Below are positions 1-6,353 of a stretch of 9,820 nt of DNA, in pieces; positions within the stretch are counted from its first letter, which is position 1, and each line of letters starts with the position of its first letter. This DNA comes from Desulfobacterales bacterium. GTDB lineage: Bacteria > Desulfobacterota > Desulfobacteria > Desulfobacterales > JAHEIW01. The DNA lies in contig JAQYWI010000196.1 in assembly GCA_030145015.1 (NCBI GenBank), positions 1-9,820 of the forward strand. The letters run 5' to 3'. Below the pieces are notes generated by a model. That model was not told the origin of the DNA and ran no database searches. It saw only the letters and a list, made by a program, of their open reading frames with translations. The translations under genes and the position numbers were made by a program.

Positions 1-225
1 GGTGCTGTTTGGGGAAACGGCCTGGCCGTCTTTATCTTTCCGGGTGATAAATTCATACAGTCCGAATTCCGGATTCACCCCTAAAAATTTCGCAACCTGT
101 CCCTGGGTATCACAATCGACCAACAACACCCGCTTGCCCGATAGGGCCAAGCCATGCGCCAAATTCACGGCCGTGGTGGTTTTTCCCACACCTCCCTTGG
201 CCATGGCGATCGCCAGTTTGCGCAT
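1..225 (-). CDS. ParA/MinD-type ATPase, N-terminal part (C-terminus beyond window)
   Basis: The 75 visible residues begin [20 protein letters not shown], with the deviant Walker A motif K10-GGVG-K15-TT typical of the ParA/Soj/MinD superfamily. [10 protein letters not shown] follows at about residues 34-43 and is the Walker A' Asp region (D37, D39). ParA proteins are nucleotide-dependent dimers that bind DNA or membrane surfaces to segregate DNA or position cargo. The ATG at 223-225 is preceded by AGGAG at good spacing, which supports this start. The gene runs off the left edge, so any ParB-like partner and the cargo are not visible. It could be a chromosomal Soj-type protein, an orphan ParA that positions another complex, or the ParA of an integrated element. 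The superfamily call is firm; the exact role is unknown. Confidence 0.93.
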   Translation of the reverse strand, partial: MRKLAIAMAKGGVGKTTTAVNLAHGLALSGKRVLLVDCDTQGQVAKFLGVNPEFGLYEFITRKDKDGQAVSPNST

Positions 226-239
226 AAATTATTCTCCTG

Positions 240-288
240 TTCTTCTATTCTTAATTTCTTCTATTCGTATATTATAGAATTCTTCTAT
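240..288. repeat. Three TTCTTCTAT direct repeats upstream of the ParA-type gene
   Basis: The 9-mer TTCTTCTAT occurs exactly at 240-248, 256-264 and 280-288, inside the leader and promoter of the ParA-type gene. Repeats of this kind often serve as operator or partition sites in par loci, but such a function is inferred here. The tract is AT-rich, so chance contributes, although three exact 9-mers within 49 bp is more than expected. Confidence 0.5.
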
Positions 289-297
289 ATATGTCAA
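269..297 (-). promoter_or_regulatory. Probable sigma-70 promoter of the ParA-type gene
   Basis: On the minus strand a perfect -35 TTGACA (292-297) is followed by 17 bp and TAATAT (269-274). An overlapping TATAAT (271-276) lies at 15 bp spacing. The predicted start is about 35-40 nt upstream of the ATG at 225. An inverted repeat, ATAGAA (274-279) and TTCTAT (283-288), sits in the spacer, where a repressor would block polymerase. Both hexamers are seen directly; activity is inferred. Confidence 0.6.
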
Positions 298-344
298 GTA
301 AAAGATGTTAATCGTTATTCCTTATTTATTACCTAAATTTTGCA

Positions 345-441
345 CGAGTCGGAGGCTTTCATATGCAAGGCACTTAAGGCTGAGGCTATAGTGAACTATG
401 CCTCGGCCTTAATAACGCAGCAGATGGAAGCCTCCGGCTCG
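345..441. repeat. 97-nt imperfect palindrome (long nested hairpin)
   Basis: The outer arms 345-362 and 424-441 pair over 18 positions with two mismatches. The inner arms 376-391 and 396-410 pair over about 15 positions with one wobble or mismatch and one bulged base, around a tiny loop. The intervening stretches 363-375 and 411-423 are equal in length (13 nt) and partly complementary. It therefore reads as one continuous, slightly decayed hairpin in a stretch with no gene. There is no T-tract, so it does not look like a terminator. It could be a MITE-like or REP-like element, or the fold of a small RNA. The rest of 300-640 is AT-rich with no convincing coding sequence. Confidence 0.7.
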
Positions 442-645
442 CCGCGTTGTCTCAAGGGTGAAAAGTAATGAGATAAAATGATTTTCATCCATTAAACATA
501 ATCCCAACTTCTCATTAATTTTCATGCAAGATTCAGGTATTAATTTGGATGAATGCCTTATTGGAACGTCATGAAAAAGGCGGGATGCAATTGGAAAGAT
601 CAATCTGTCAAAACCAAAAACCGATAACTAATAACCAGTAGCCAG

Positions 646-683
646 CAACACCCTAATTGAGTTAATACTCAGTTAGGGTGTTG
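646..683 (-). terminator. Strong stem-loop at the 3' end of the Nudix gene
   Basis: Arms 646-662 and 667-683 form a 17-bp stem, all Watson-Crick except one G-T pair (657/672), with a TAAT loop. The stem includes the stop codon of the Nudix gene (673-675). On the minus strand no run of T follows directly; the next bases are a CTGGTTA/TAGTTA-type repeated stretch. It may therefore stabilise the 3' end or act as a weak terminator rather than a classical rho-independent one. Confidence 0.5.
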
Positions 684-1518
684 GTGAGTGATACGCCCGG
701 CTCAAATGACCCCTGATCTCGGGAAGGGAATCAAAATCAGGCGGCAAAAAGCCAAAGACATAGTTTAAAAAAACCATCGTGATGCGAAAGGTAGCGCCCC
801 ATAAGATCTCGTTCTCACCGTCTTTTTCATATCTAAAGCAAGGAAACGTATTCACATTTTCAGTTGCTGAAGCGGTCTCAATTCGCAGGCGATAGCGGGC
901 GTATTGTACCGGATTAAATAAATCCCGCAAAGGAATAGAAACGATTTTTTCAACTTCCCAGTTCGGATAAAACCGTTTTTGCCGGGTGACCCAGATCACC
1001 ATCGGATAGATAACCCGTTGAAACATGACCAGAGTCTGGGGCGGTAAAGGGCCTAAAAATTTTAGGCCAAAGGGATTTAAGCGCATTTCCTCCACGCTTT
1101 CACGCAAACCGGTTGCAAGCAGAAGCCGCAACCACTTCACATTGTACGGCCGTCGCTTGCGCCAGTCAGGCCAAAACGCCCAACGGGCTAAAGGCAACAT
1201 CGGCAATCTTAATAGTTTTGCCAAACCGGCATCCAGGCGCGGGCTCACCCTGCCCCCGGGGCAGCAGAGATCTCCCGCCTGTCGAACGTCTACTGATCGC
1301 TTGTTTAAAATTAAACAGACCTCCTCTGAATGATTCGTTTTTCCCGGCTGCCGGCCCAGTAAAAACAGTACCGCCGAAGCGACTGCCAAATCTACGCCAT
1401 CCATCGCAAAAATAGATTCGCGGCTGTTATGCGTGTGGAGTCGATCACCAATCTGCTGCGTTAACTCCGAAGGCCGCTGCAGGAGGGCATCAATGGTATC
1501 AAATTCCAAAGAGTTCAT
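673..1518 (-). CDS. Nudix hydrolase, CoA pyrophosphatase-like, with an interrupted Nudix box
   Basis: This 281-residue protein resembles CoA/NADH-type Nudix hydrolases, which cleave nucleoside diphosphate-linked compounds such as coenzyme A. The segment VCLILNKRS at 67-75, then AGDLCCPGGR at 81-90, matches the strand and PGG turn that precede a Nudix helix. The helix signature appears at 139-144 as RESVEE, so the metal-binding Glu residues (E140, E143, E144) are kept. Two things are odd. About 50 residues separate the GG from the RE, where the canonical box has about 15, and the usual Gly after REUXEEX is Arg (EEMRL). The insert (about 92-133) is rich in Leu, Trp and Arg. The C-terminal half has NudL-like length. 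The start ATG has only a weak Shine-Dalgarno. The enzyme may be an active variant or have altered specificity; the substrate is inferred from family resemblance only. Confidence 0.8.
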   Translation of the reverse strand: MNSLEFDTIDALLQRPSELTQQIGDRLHTHNSRESIFAMDGVDLAVASAVLFLLGRQPGKTNHSEEVCLILNKRSVDVRQAGDLCCPGGRVSPRLDAGLAKLLRLPMLPLARWAFWPDWRKRRPYNVKWLRLLLATGLRESVEEMRLNPFGLKFLGPLPPQTLVMFQRVIYPMVIWVTRQKRFYPNWEVEKIVSIPLRDLFNPVQYARYRLRIETASATENVNTFPCFRYEKDGENEILWGATFRITMVFLNYVFGFLPPDFDSLPEIRGHLSRAYHSPTP

Positions 1519-1534
1519 CTAAAATCCCTAAAAA

Positions 1535-1551
1535 CAATTATCCGATAATTG
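1535..1551. promoter_or_regulatory. 17-bp perfect palindrome upstream of the Nudix gene
   Basis: CAATTATC, one central base, then GATAATTG is a perfect inverted repeat 16 bp upstream of the Nudix start codon. On the minus strand it contains GATAAT, a 5/6 match to a -10 box, although no good -35 is visible at 17 bp. This looks like an operator for a dimeric regulator. The regulator is not encoded in an obvious place in the window. Confidence 0.4.
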
Positions 1552-1699
1552 CGTATAAAAAAATTCATTATCACGTTGGCGGCGATCATTCAAATGGACA
1601 GAAGATATCAGAACGGGATGAATAAAATTTTGATCCATTTTTTATAAAAAGATCAAAATCGAACCTCTTGACATGCGCAAATTATGATTTAAATTTTTT

Positions 1700-1735
1700 A
1701 AAAAAAATTAACCACCCCGCCGCAAGCGGATGGGG
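1700..1735 (-). terminator. Possible minus-strand terminator in the 1519-1949 spacer
   Basis: CCCC (1715-1718) and CCGC (1720-1723) pair with GCGG (1726-1729) and GGGG (1732-1735) around an AA loop. On the minus strand a run of eight T (1700-1707) follows shortly after. It would stop antisense transcription from the operon region heading towards the Nudix gene. The stem has internal bulges, so this is tentative. The rest of the 1519-1949 gap is AT-rich leader with no gene. Confidence 0.3.
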
Positions 1736-1846
1736 TATTGAAAAGAACTTAATAACCCGATCTTTTTATAATCATTTGAAACCATATAAAATACCGACTA
1801 ATTCCCCCAAACACAATTGAATGGATTAAATTATCGACAAGGAGCG

Positions 1847-1897
1847 TTGACATTTCCTTACGCGCAGGTTAGAAGGTGTCACAATTGTGGCTGTGAC
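1847..1897 (+). promoter_or_regulatory. Candidate promoter and operator for the NEW3/ABC operon
   Basis: TTGACA (1847-1852) is followed by 17 bp and TAGAAG (1870-1875, 4/6 to a -10 box). Just downstream are a 10-bp perfect palindrome, CACAATTGTG (1880-1889), and an overlapping inverted pair GTCACA/TGTGAC (1878-1883 and 1892-1897), suited to a repressor. A second TTGACA at 1668-1673 lacks a good -10. Function is inferred. Confidence 0.35.
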
Positions 1898-1949
1898 CGT
1901 TGAGAATAGGTCAGTTCGTTGCGGATTAAAATATGCAGGAGGAATATAT

Positions 1950-3164
1950 ATGAAAAGCGGAAAATGGAATCAAAATTTATGGATCATTTGTCTGGTAGTT
2001 TCGGGATTGATGATCATTTCGACTTCAAATTTTGCAAACGCCGAAGATGAAAATAAGCCCGATCGCGCCATCGTTATGGCGGCCGAATACCCGGGAGTGG
2101 AAATCGCCAAAGATGAAGACGTCAGCATGGATATTATTTTCCATAACAAAGGGCGCAAAGATGAAGACGTTGAGGTCTGGATTGTCGAAAAGCCCAAGGA
2201 CTGGCAGGCTAAAATAAAGACCTATCGATACACGGTAACCGGGATTCACGTTCCTTCCGGTGCTGATAAAAGCCTCACGTTTGAAGCCGACCCGGACGAA
2301 GGTGTTCAGCCCGGCGAATATCAATTTCGCATAAATGCCCGAACACTGGATGGTAAATTCAGAATGTCCCAGGCCATAACGGTAAAGGTCACGGCCGACG
2401 ATGGCAAAGCAAAAGAGCCCAAAGGTGTAAAGCTGACGACCTCCTATCCGGTGATCCGGGGGCCATCGGATGCGACTTTTGAATTTTCCCTGGAAGTCGA
2501 CAGCAAACTGGATCAAGATGCGGTATTTGATCTTTTGGCCCAGGGTCCCCAGGGATGGGATATCAATTTTAAACCGGCCTATGAGACCAAATACATAACC
2601 AGCCTGCGAATTAAATCCAAACAAAGCACCACCGTGGCGGTAGAAGTTAAGCCATCCATGGGAACACAGGCCGGCGAGTTTCCCATCAATGTGCGCGTCA
2701 GCTCCGGCGATGCCAATGCCGAAGCCAAATTGATGGTTGTACTGACGGGTACTTACGGACTTGAGGTGGGAACACCCTCGGGTCTGCTGTCCCTGGAGGC
2801 CAGGCAGGGAAGACCTGCCAATATGTCCTTTTATGTCAGAAACACCGGCTCGGCCAAAAACAGCGACATCAAGTTTATGACCTTTAAGCCGGAAAACTGG
2901 AAGGTCGAGTTTAAACCGGAGAAAATCGACGCGATCGAGCCCGGTGATCTCAAACAGATTGAGGTTATTATTACACCCTATGAAGATGCCCTGGTGGGTG
3001 ACTACTCGGTAGCGGTGAATGTGGAAGGCGAAAAGGCATCTAAAAATATCGAGTTTCGGACCACGGTAAAAGCCTCAGCGGTGTGGGGCTGGATCGGCAT
3101 CGGCATTATCGTCGTGGTCATCGGCGGCCTGTTCGGGTTATTTCGCTGGTTGGGAAGGCGCTAA
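1950..3164 (+). CDS. Secreted membrane-anchored NEW3/Ig-like domain protein of an ABC export operon
   Basis: The 404-residue protein starts with a signal peptide: Lys/Arg-bearing N-terminus, hydrophobic core 11-27, and likely cleavage after ANA near residue 31. Three Ig-like modules of roughly 100 residues follow (about 38-145, 155-262 and 267-372). Each has the 'F.N.G....V.....P..W' then 'G.Y...V' pattern of NEW3/COG1470-type domains. A single membrane helix at about 378-398 ends in FRWLGRR, leaving a short cytoplasmic tail. It should therefore sit outside the inner membrane, tethered by its C-terminus. I chose ATG 1950 because AGGAGG lies just upstream and the signal peptide begins there; an in-frame GTG at 1887 would add 21 residues ahead of it. 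The stop is one base before the ABC ATPase start, so the three genes are co-transcribed. It may capture or guide the exported substrate; the substrate is unknown. Confidence 0.85.
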   Translation: MKSGKWNQNLWIICLVVSGLMIISTSNFANAEDENKPDRAIVMAAEYPGVEIAKDEDVSMDIIFHNKGRKDEDVEVWIVEKPKDWQAKIKTYRYTVTGIHVPSGADKSLTFEADPDEGVQPGEYQFRINARTLDGKFRMSQAITVKVTADDGKAKEPKGVKLTTSYPVIRGPSDATFEFSLEVDSKLDQDAVFDLLAQGPQGWDINFKPAYETKYITSLRIKSKQSTTVAVEVKPSMGTQAGEFPINVRVSSGDANAEAKLMVVLTGTYGLEVGTPSGLLSLEARQGRPANMSFYVRNTGSAKNSDIKFMTFKPENWKVEFKPEKIDAIEPGDLKQIEVIITPYEDALVGDYSVAVNVEGEKASKNIEFRTTVKASAVWGWIGIGIIVVVIGGLFGLFRWLGRR

Positions 3165-3165
3165 A

Positions 3166-3918
3166 ATGAGTACAGAAGCAATCATTGAAACCAGTGAGCT
3201 GACCAAGCTCTACAACGGCCAGGCGGCGGTTGAAAATCTTACGTTCAGCGTTAATGAAGGCGAGATTTTCGGCTTTTTGGGACCCAACGGCGCCGGCAAG
3301 ACCACCACCCTTCTCATGTTGCTGGGCCTGACGGAACCCTCCAGCGGCACGGCCCGGGTACTGGGTATGGACCCTGCCCGGGAGCCGATCAAGGTCAAAT
3401 CGGTGATCGGCTATCTCCAGGAAAACATGGGGTTTTACAGTGATTTAAATGCCCGACAGATGCTCCAATTTGTTGGGGAGTTAAATGCTGTGCCGGCAGA
3501 CATCATCGAAGAGCGCATCACAACGGCGCTTCAATTGGTGGGGCTCGATGAAGAGATGCAAAAGAAAATCGGCGCTTACTCACGCGGTATGCGCCAGCGC
3601 CTGGGCATTGCCGAGCTCCTCATCAAGGATTCAAAGGTGGCCTTTTTGGACGAGCCGACCCTGGGTCTGGACCCCGACGCCACCAACCGCATGATCGAAC
3701 TCATCCAGAGCCTGTGCCGGGATAAAAACATGACCATTCTGCTCTCCAGCCACATGCTGCATCAGGTCCAGAAGATCTGTCATCGCATCGGCATTATGAT
3801 CAAAGGCCGTATGGTCGCTGAGGGTGACATGAAGCATCTGGCGCAGGAAAAATTCGGTGTGGGCAAAGAGAAGTACACCTTGGAAGAAATTTATATGAAA
3901 TATTTTCAGGAGGCATAG
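3166..3918 (+). CDS. ABC transporter ATP-binding protein (ABC-2 exporter type)
   Basis: At 250 residues this is a complete nucleotide-binding subunit. Visible motifs are Walker A GPNGAGKTT at 39-47 (K45), Q-loop YLQEN with Q85, signature YSRGMRQR at 138-145, Walker B VAFLDEP at 158-164 with catalytic E163, and H-loop SSH with H196. The SRGM signature and overall sequence fit the COG1131 (CcmA/NosF-like) group, which powers ABC-2 permeases for export rather than uptake. The start lies 1 bp after the NEW3 gene stop and the stop 2 bp before the permease start, so the three genes are very probably translationally coupled. No substrate-binding uptake protein is nearby. The substrate cannot be read from the sequence. 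Confidence 0.95.
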   Translation: MSTEAIIETSELTKLYNGQAAVENLTFSVNEGEIFGFLGPNGAGKTTTLLMLLGLTEPSSGTARVLGMDPAREPIKVKSVIGYLQENMGFYSDLNARQMLQFVGELNAVPADIIEERITTALQLVGLDEEMQKKIGAYSRGMRQRLGIAELLIKDSKVAFLDEPTLGLDPDATNRMIELIQSLCRDKNMTILLSSHMLHQVQKICHRIGIMIKGRMVAEGDMKHLAQEKFGVGKEKYTLEEIYMKYFQEA

Positions 3919-3920
3919 CC

Positions 3921-4880
3921 GTGCGGGGTATCAAAACCATTATCAAAAAAGAGTTGGCCGATCATTTCAGCAGTTACCGCTTTACCATCATTTTTGCTCT
4001 GGTTGCCATGCTCAGCCTGATTACCGCGTACATGGTGGGGATCAATATCAGAGACGAGCTCGCCGGCATCGCTAAACCGCAGTTTATTTTTCTGATGCTT
4101 TTTACATCCTCAGGCGCCCTGTTTTCATTGGTACAGTTTGTGGCCTTTTTTGGACCGCTGGTGGGCCTTGTTTTGGGCTTCGATACGATCAATCGCGAAC
4201 GCAGCCAGGGCACCCTTAGCAAGCTGCTGTCTCAGCCGATATATCGAGATGTGGTGATCAACGGAAAGTTTCTGGCCGGCGTTGTGATGATCAGCGTTAT
4301 GATGGTCTCGATTGTGATGGTGATCACCGGCCTGGGGCTGATTGTTTTGGGGATCATTCCGGGTTTGGAAGAAATCTGGCGGATAATTATTTATCTGGTC
4401 ATCAGCATTATTTATATTTCTTTCTGGCTGGGGGTCTCTATTTTATTTTCGATTGTCTTTCGCAGCACCGCCACTTCGGCCCTGGCGGCATTGGCCGTCT
4501 GGATATTTTTCTCATTTTTTATTTCACTGGGAGCCAGCGTTTTAGCCAACGCCCTTGACGCTGAACCGGCCGGAGATGACACGCAGGTGGTCATGCGACG
4601 GGCCAACATCGTAAAGGCCTTTGTCCTCACCTCTCCGATGGAACTCTACCGCGAAGCCACCGCCACGATCATCGATCCCACCCGCAAATCAACGCCCCGC
4701 TCGATGGTGACCGTGGGGCCTTTAGAAAACTTGTCCATGTCGCGCTTTGCGGGACCGCTGCCTTTAGCCCAGAGCTTTCTTATCGTGGCACCCTATATCA
4801 TTACGCTGCTCGCCATAACTGTCATCTGTTTTGCCATTTCTTACATCGTGTTTATGCGGCAGGAAATCCGGTCAATGTAA
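3921..4880 (+). CDS. ABC-2 type permease (NosY-like)
   Basis: This 319-residue integral membrane protein has about six hydrophobic segments: 21-40, 68-87, 118-146, 154-180, 183-206 and 285-312. A large hydrophilic loop lies at about 207-283. The cytoplasmic segment INRERSQGTLSKLLSQPI at 90-107 is the hallmark ABC-2/NosY motif thought to contact the ATPase. The N-terminus KTIIKKELADH is also typical of this family. The start is GTG at 3921, with AGGAGG about 8 nt upstream inside the end of the ATPase gene. With the ATPase it should form a dimeric exporter, and the preceding NEW3 protein is the likely periplasmic accessory. NosDFY-like and gliding/copper-linked systems share this architecture, but nothing here identifies the cargo. 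Confidence 0.92.
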   Translation: MRGIKTIIKKELADHFSSYRFTIIFALVAMLSLITAYMVGINIRDELAGIAKPQFIFLMLFTSSGALFSLVQFVAFFGPLVGLVLGFDTINRERSQGTLSKLLSQPIYRDVVINGKFLAGVVMISVMMVSIVMVITGLGLIVLGIIPGLEEIWRIIIYLVISIIYISFWLGVSILFSIVFRSTATSALAALAVWIFFSFFISLGASVLANALDAEPAGDDTQVVMRRANIVKAFVLTSPMELYREATATIIDPTRKSTPRSMVTVGPLENLSMSRFAGPLPLAQSFLIVAPYIITLLAITVICFAISYIVFMRQEIRSM

Positions 4881-4889
4881 AATAAGCTG

Positions 4890-4922
4890 TTAAGCTGATG
4901 AGCTATTAAGCTCTTAAGCTTT
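4890..4922. repeat. AGCT-rich quasi-tandem repeat, copy 1
   Basis: TTAAGCTG-ATGAGCT-ATTAAGCT-CTTAAGCTT is a run of 7-8 bp units built on AAGCT/GAGCT, just after the permease stop. A near-identical arrangement recurs at 7092-7120. Related words appear at about 5370-5396, where they run into the start of the HMG-CoA lyase gene. Confidence 0.55.
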
Positions 4923-4955
4923 TGAATTATAAAGTTTATCAATATCCGCAGACCG

Positions 4956-5018
4956 CGCCCGCCATGCGAGCAAGGCGAGGCGGGCGGGTTTCGCAGATTT
5001 TCGCAGATTTTTTTTTAG
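4956..5018 (+). terminator. Possible terminator of the NEW3/ABC operon
   Basis: CGCCCGCC (4956-4963) pairs perfectly with GGCGGGCG (4979-4986), giving an 8-bp GC-only stem with a 15-nt loop. A nine-T run follows about 20 bp later (to 5018), separated by a duplicated TTTCGCAGAT. The gap between stem and T-run is larger than in a classical intrinsic terminator, so this is tentative. It is the only terminator-like structure after the permease. Confidence 0.35.
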
Positions 5019-5059
5019 GTTAAAAATTAATCAACCCCGTGCCCCTTTTCCCATTTGTT

Positions 5060-5137
5060 CGCCCTCCTGCAGGATTTGTCGTTTTCCGGCCTGAATCGTC
5101 CTCCTGGAGTCATGAATTGTCGTTTTCCGGCTTAATC
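5060..5137. repeat. Two tandem copies of a roughly 41-bp unit
   Basis: GTCGTTTTCCGGC occurs exactly at 5078-5090 and 5119-5131. The flanks also match: CCTCCTG before and a C-T/TAATC-like end after, giving units of about 38-41 bp (5060-5097 and 5097-5137). It lies within the spacer between the ABC operon and the HMG-CoA lyase gene. Function is unknown. Confidence 0.6.
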
Positions 5138-5400
5138 CGGCAGAGGCCCTTTAATTCAAATGTCAATATTTCACCAACGTCCCCTTCTATATGCAGATTT
5201 TTTCTTTTGGTTAAAAATTATAGACGAATCTCTTTGCCTAACTCTTTAATCTGCGCTAATCTGCTCTCCGAGCGGTAGGCTTCTATGAGCCAGAGGCTTA
5301 ATCTGTGGACTTATAAGGCTTGTTTGTTTTTAATAATCTGCGGATATTATTCAATCTGAGGATCGCTCTGAGCTTTCACCTATGAGCTGTGAACTATGAA

Positions 5401-6324
5401 ATGATGCCTGACTATCCAAAATTCGTGGTCATCGAGGAACAGGGCCTGCGCGATGGTTTGCAGAGTCAAGGCAAGGTCGTTCCAACTGCAAAAAAGCTTG
5501 AAATCATCAACGCGATGATTCGGGCCGGTATTAAACGGATCCAGGTCACTTCCTTTGTAAATCCAAAAATGGTTCCCCAGACGGCAGATGCTGAAAACCT
5601 GTGCGCGGGATTAACCCGACAAAATGACGTGGTCTACAGCGCCCTGGTGTTAAATCCGGAAGGAATGGCAAGAGCTGCCAGGGCAGGTGTGTCCCACGTC
5701 ACCGCTTCCATATCCGCCAGTAACACCCACAGTCAGCGCAATGCCGGCATGTCGTTGGATGCGGCCCGCAAACAGTTTTCTGAAATGGTGGCCATTGGAA
5801 AGAAACACGGTTTAACCATCCGCGGGGGTCTTCAATGCGTCTTTGGCTGCCGGTTTGAAGGCCGCATCGACCCGACCGATGTCATGCACATGGTCAAAGA
5901 GCAGCTCGATCTGGGCATTGATGAAATCGAGCTGGCGGACTCCACCGGCATGGCCGATCCGCTTTCGATTCGGGAAATATGCAGCCCCATCATCAGCGCA
6001 GCCGCTGATAAGCCGCTCTATCTGCATTTACACGACACGGAAGGCAAGGGGCTGGCCAATGCGCTGGCCGCCCTGCAGGTCGGCATCACTCATTTTGACA
6101 CCGCCCTTGGCGGCATGGGAGGCTGTCCGTTCATTAAAGGCGCGACCGGCAACATTTCAACGGAAGATCTGGCCTTTATGCTGGGACAGATGGGAATTGA
6201 GACCGGACTTAACATCGATAAAATCGCTGCCGTCAGCCGGTCGTTGGAAGTTTTTTTTAACAAACGCTTTGCAGGCAAAATGCATCGTTTGCTTGAACGC
6301 AATGACATCAAATTGATGCGTTGA
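5401..6324 (+). CDS. HMG-CoA lyase family protein
   Basis: The protein (307 residues from this start) is a DRE-TIM-type TIM-barrel lyase that should cleave 3-hydroxy-3-methylglutaryl-CoA to acetyl-CoA and acetoacetate, the last step of leucine breakdown. Seen here are RDGLQ with R17/D18, TSFVNPKMVPQ at about 50-60, LHLHDTEG with H209/H211, and the active-site loop GGMGGCPFIKGATGN with C242 and N251, then TED with E255. These cover the metal ligands and the catalytic Cys of the family. The first motif reads EEQGLRDGLQ where most family members have a Pro before RDG. The tandem ATGs at 5401/5404 are the likely start because family members begin close to YPKFV; an in-frame GTG lies at 5389. No clear Shine-Dalgarno is present and the upstream bases belong to a repeat. 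A relative acting on another 3-hydroxyacyl-CoA is possible. No other leucine-pathway genes are adjacent. Confidence 0.88.
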   Translation: MMPDYPKFVVIEEQGLRDGLQSQGKVVPTAKKLEIINAMIRAGIKRIQVTSFVNPKMVPQTADAENLCAGLTRQNDVVYSALVLNPEGMARAARAGVSHVTASISASNTHSQRNAGMSLDAARKQFSEMVAIGKKHGLTIRGGLQCVFGCRFEGRIDPTDVMHMVKEQLDLGIDEIELADSTGMADPLSIREICSPIISAAADKPLYLHLHDTEGKGLANALAALQVGITHFDTALGGMGGCPFIKGATGNISTEDLAFMLGQMGIETGLNIDKIAAVSRSLEVFFNKRFAGKMHRLLERNDIKLMR

Positions 6325-6353
6325 CAGAGTTATTGCAAACGGCTGGGGCTGAG

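Larger units (their letters stand above)
4941..5348. repeat. Repeat-rich spacer bounded by 12-bp inverted repeats
   Basis: AATATCCGCAGA at 4941-4952 and its exact reverse complement at 5337-5348 bound this gene-free spacer. Inside are several related words (CGCAGATT, AATCTGCG, ATCTGC) at about 4990-5012, 5188-5196 and 5246-5262. The same 12-mer occurs again at 9042-9053. This looks like a dispersed intergenic repeat family rather than coding DNA. An open frame at 5039-5278 has no recognisable protein features and runs through the repeats. Confidence 0.5.

Noticed and set aside
409..603. Minus-strand 64-codon open frame with a segment (CMKINEKLG) faintly like GxxExxY-type proteins
   Set aside because: The resemblance covers only about 20 residues and needs an extra residue; the frame ends inside the palindrome and has no ribosome site. 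At most a decayed remnant.
1668..1696. TTGACA at 1668 as the operon promoter
   Set aside because: No acceptable -10 hexamer at 16-18 bp; the TTGACA at 1847 has a better partner.
2025..2624. 199-codon open frame antisense to the NEW3 gene
   Set aside because: Phe/Gly/Ile-rich translation with no domain, fully opposite a well-supported gene; a shadow of its codon bias.
5039..5278. 79-codon open frame in the spacer before the lyase gene
   Set aside because: Runs through the tandem 41-bp repeat and CGCAGATT-type words, without a ribosome site or any domain.
5843..6316. 157-codon open frame in another frame within the HMG-CoA lyase gene
   Set aside because: Overlaps conserved active-site motifs of the real frame and shows no recognisable protein features.
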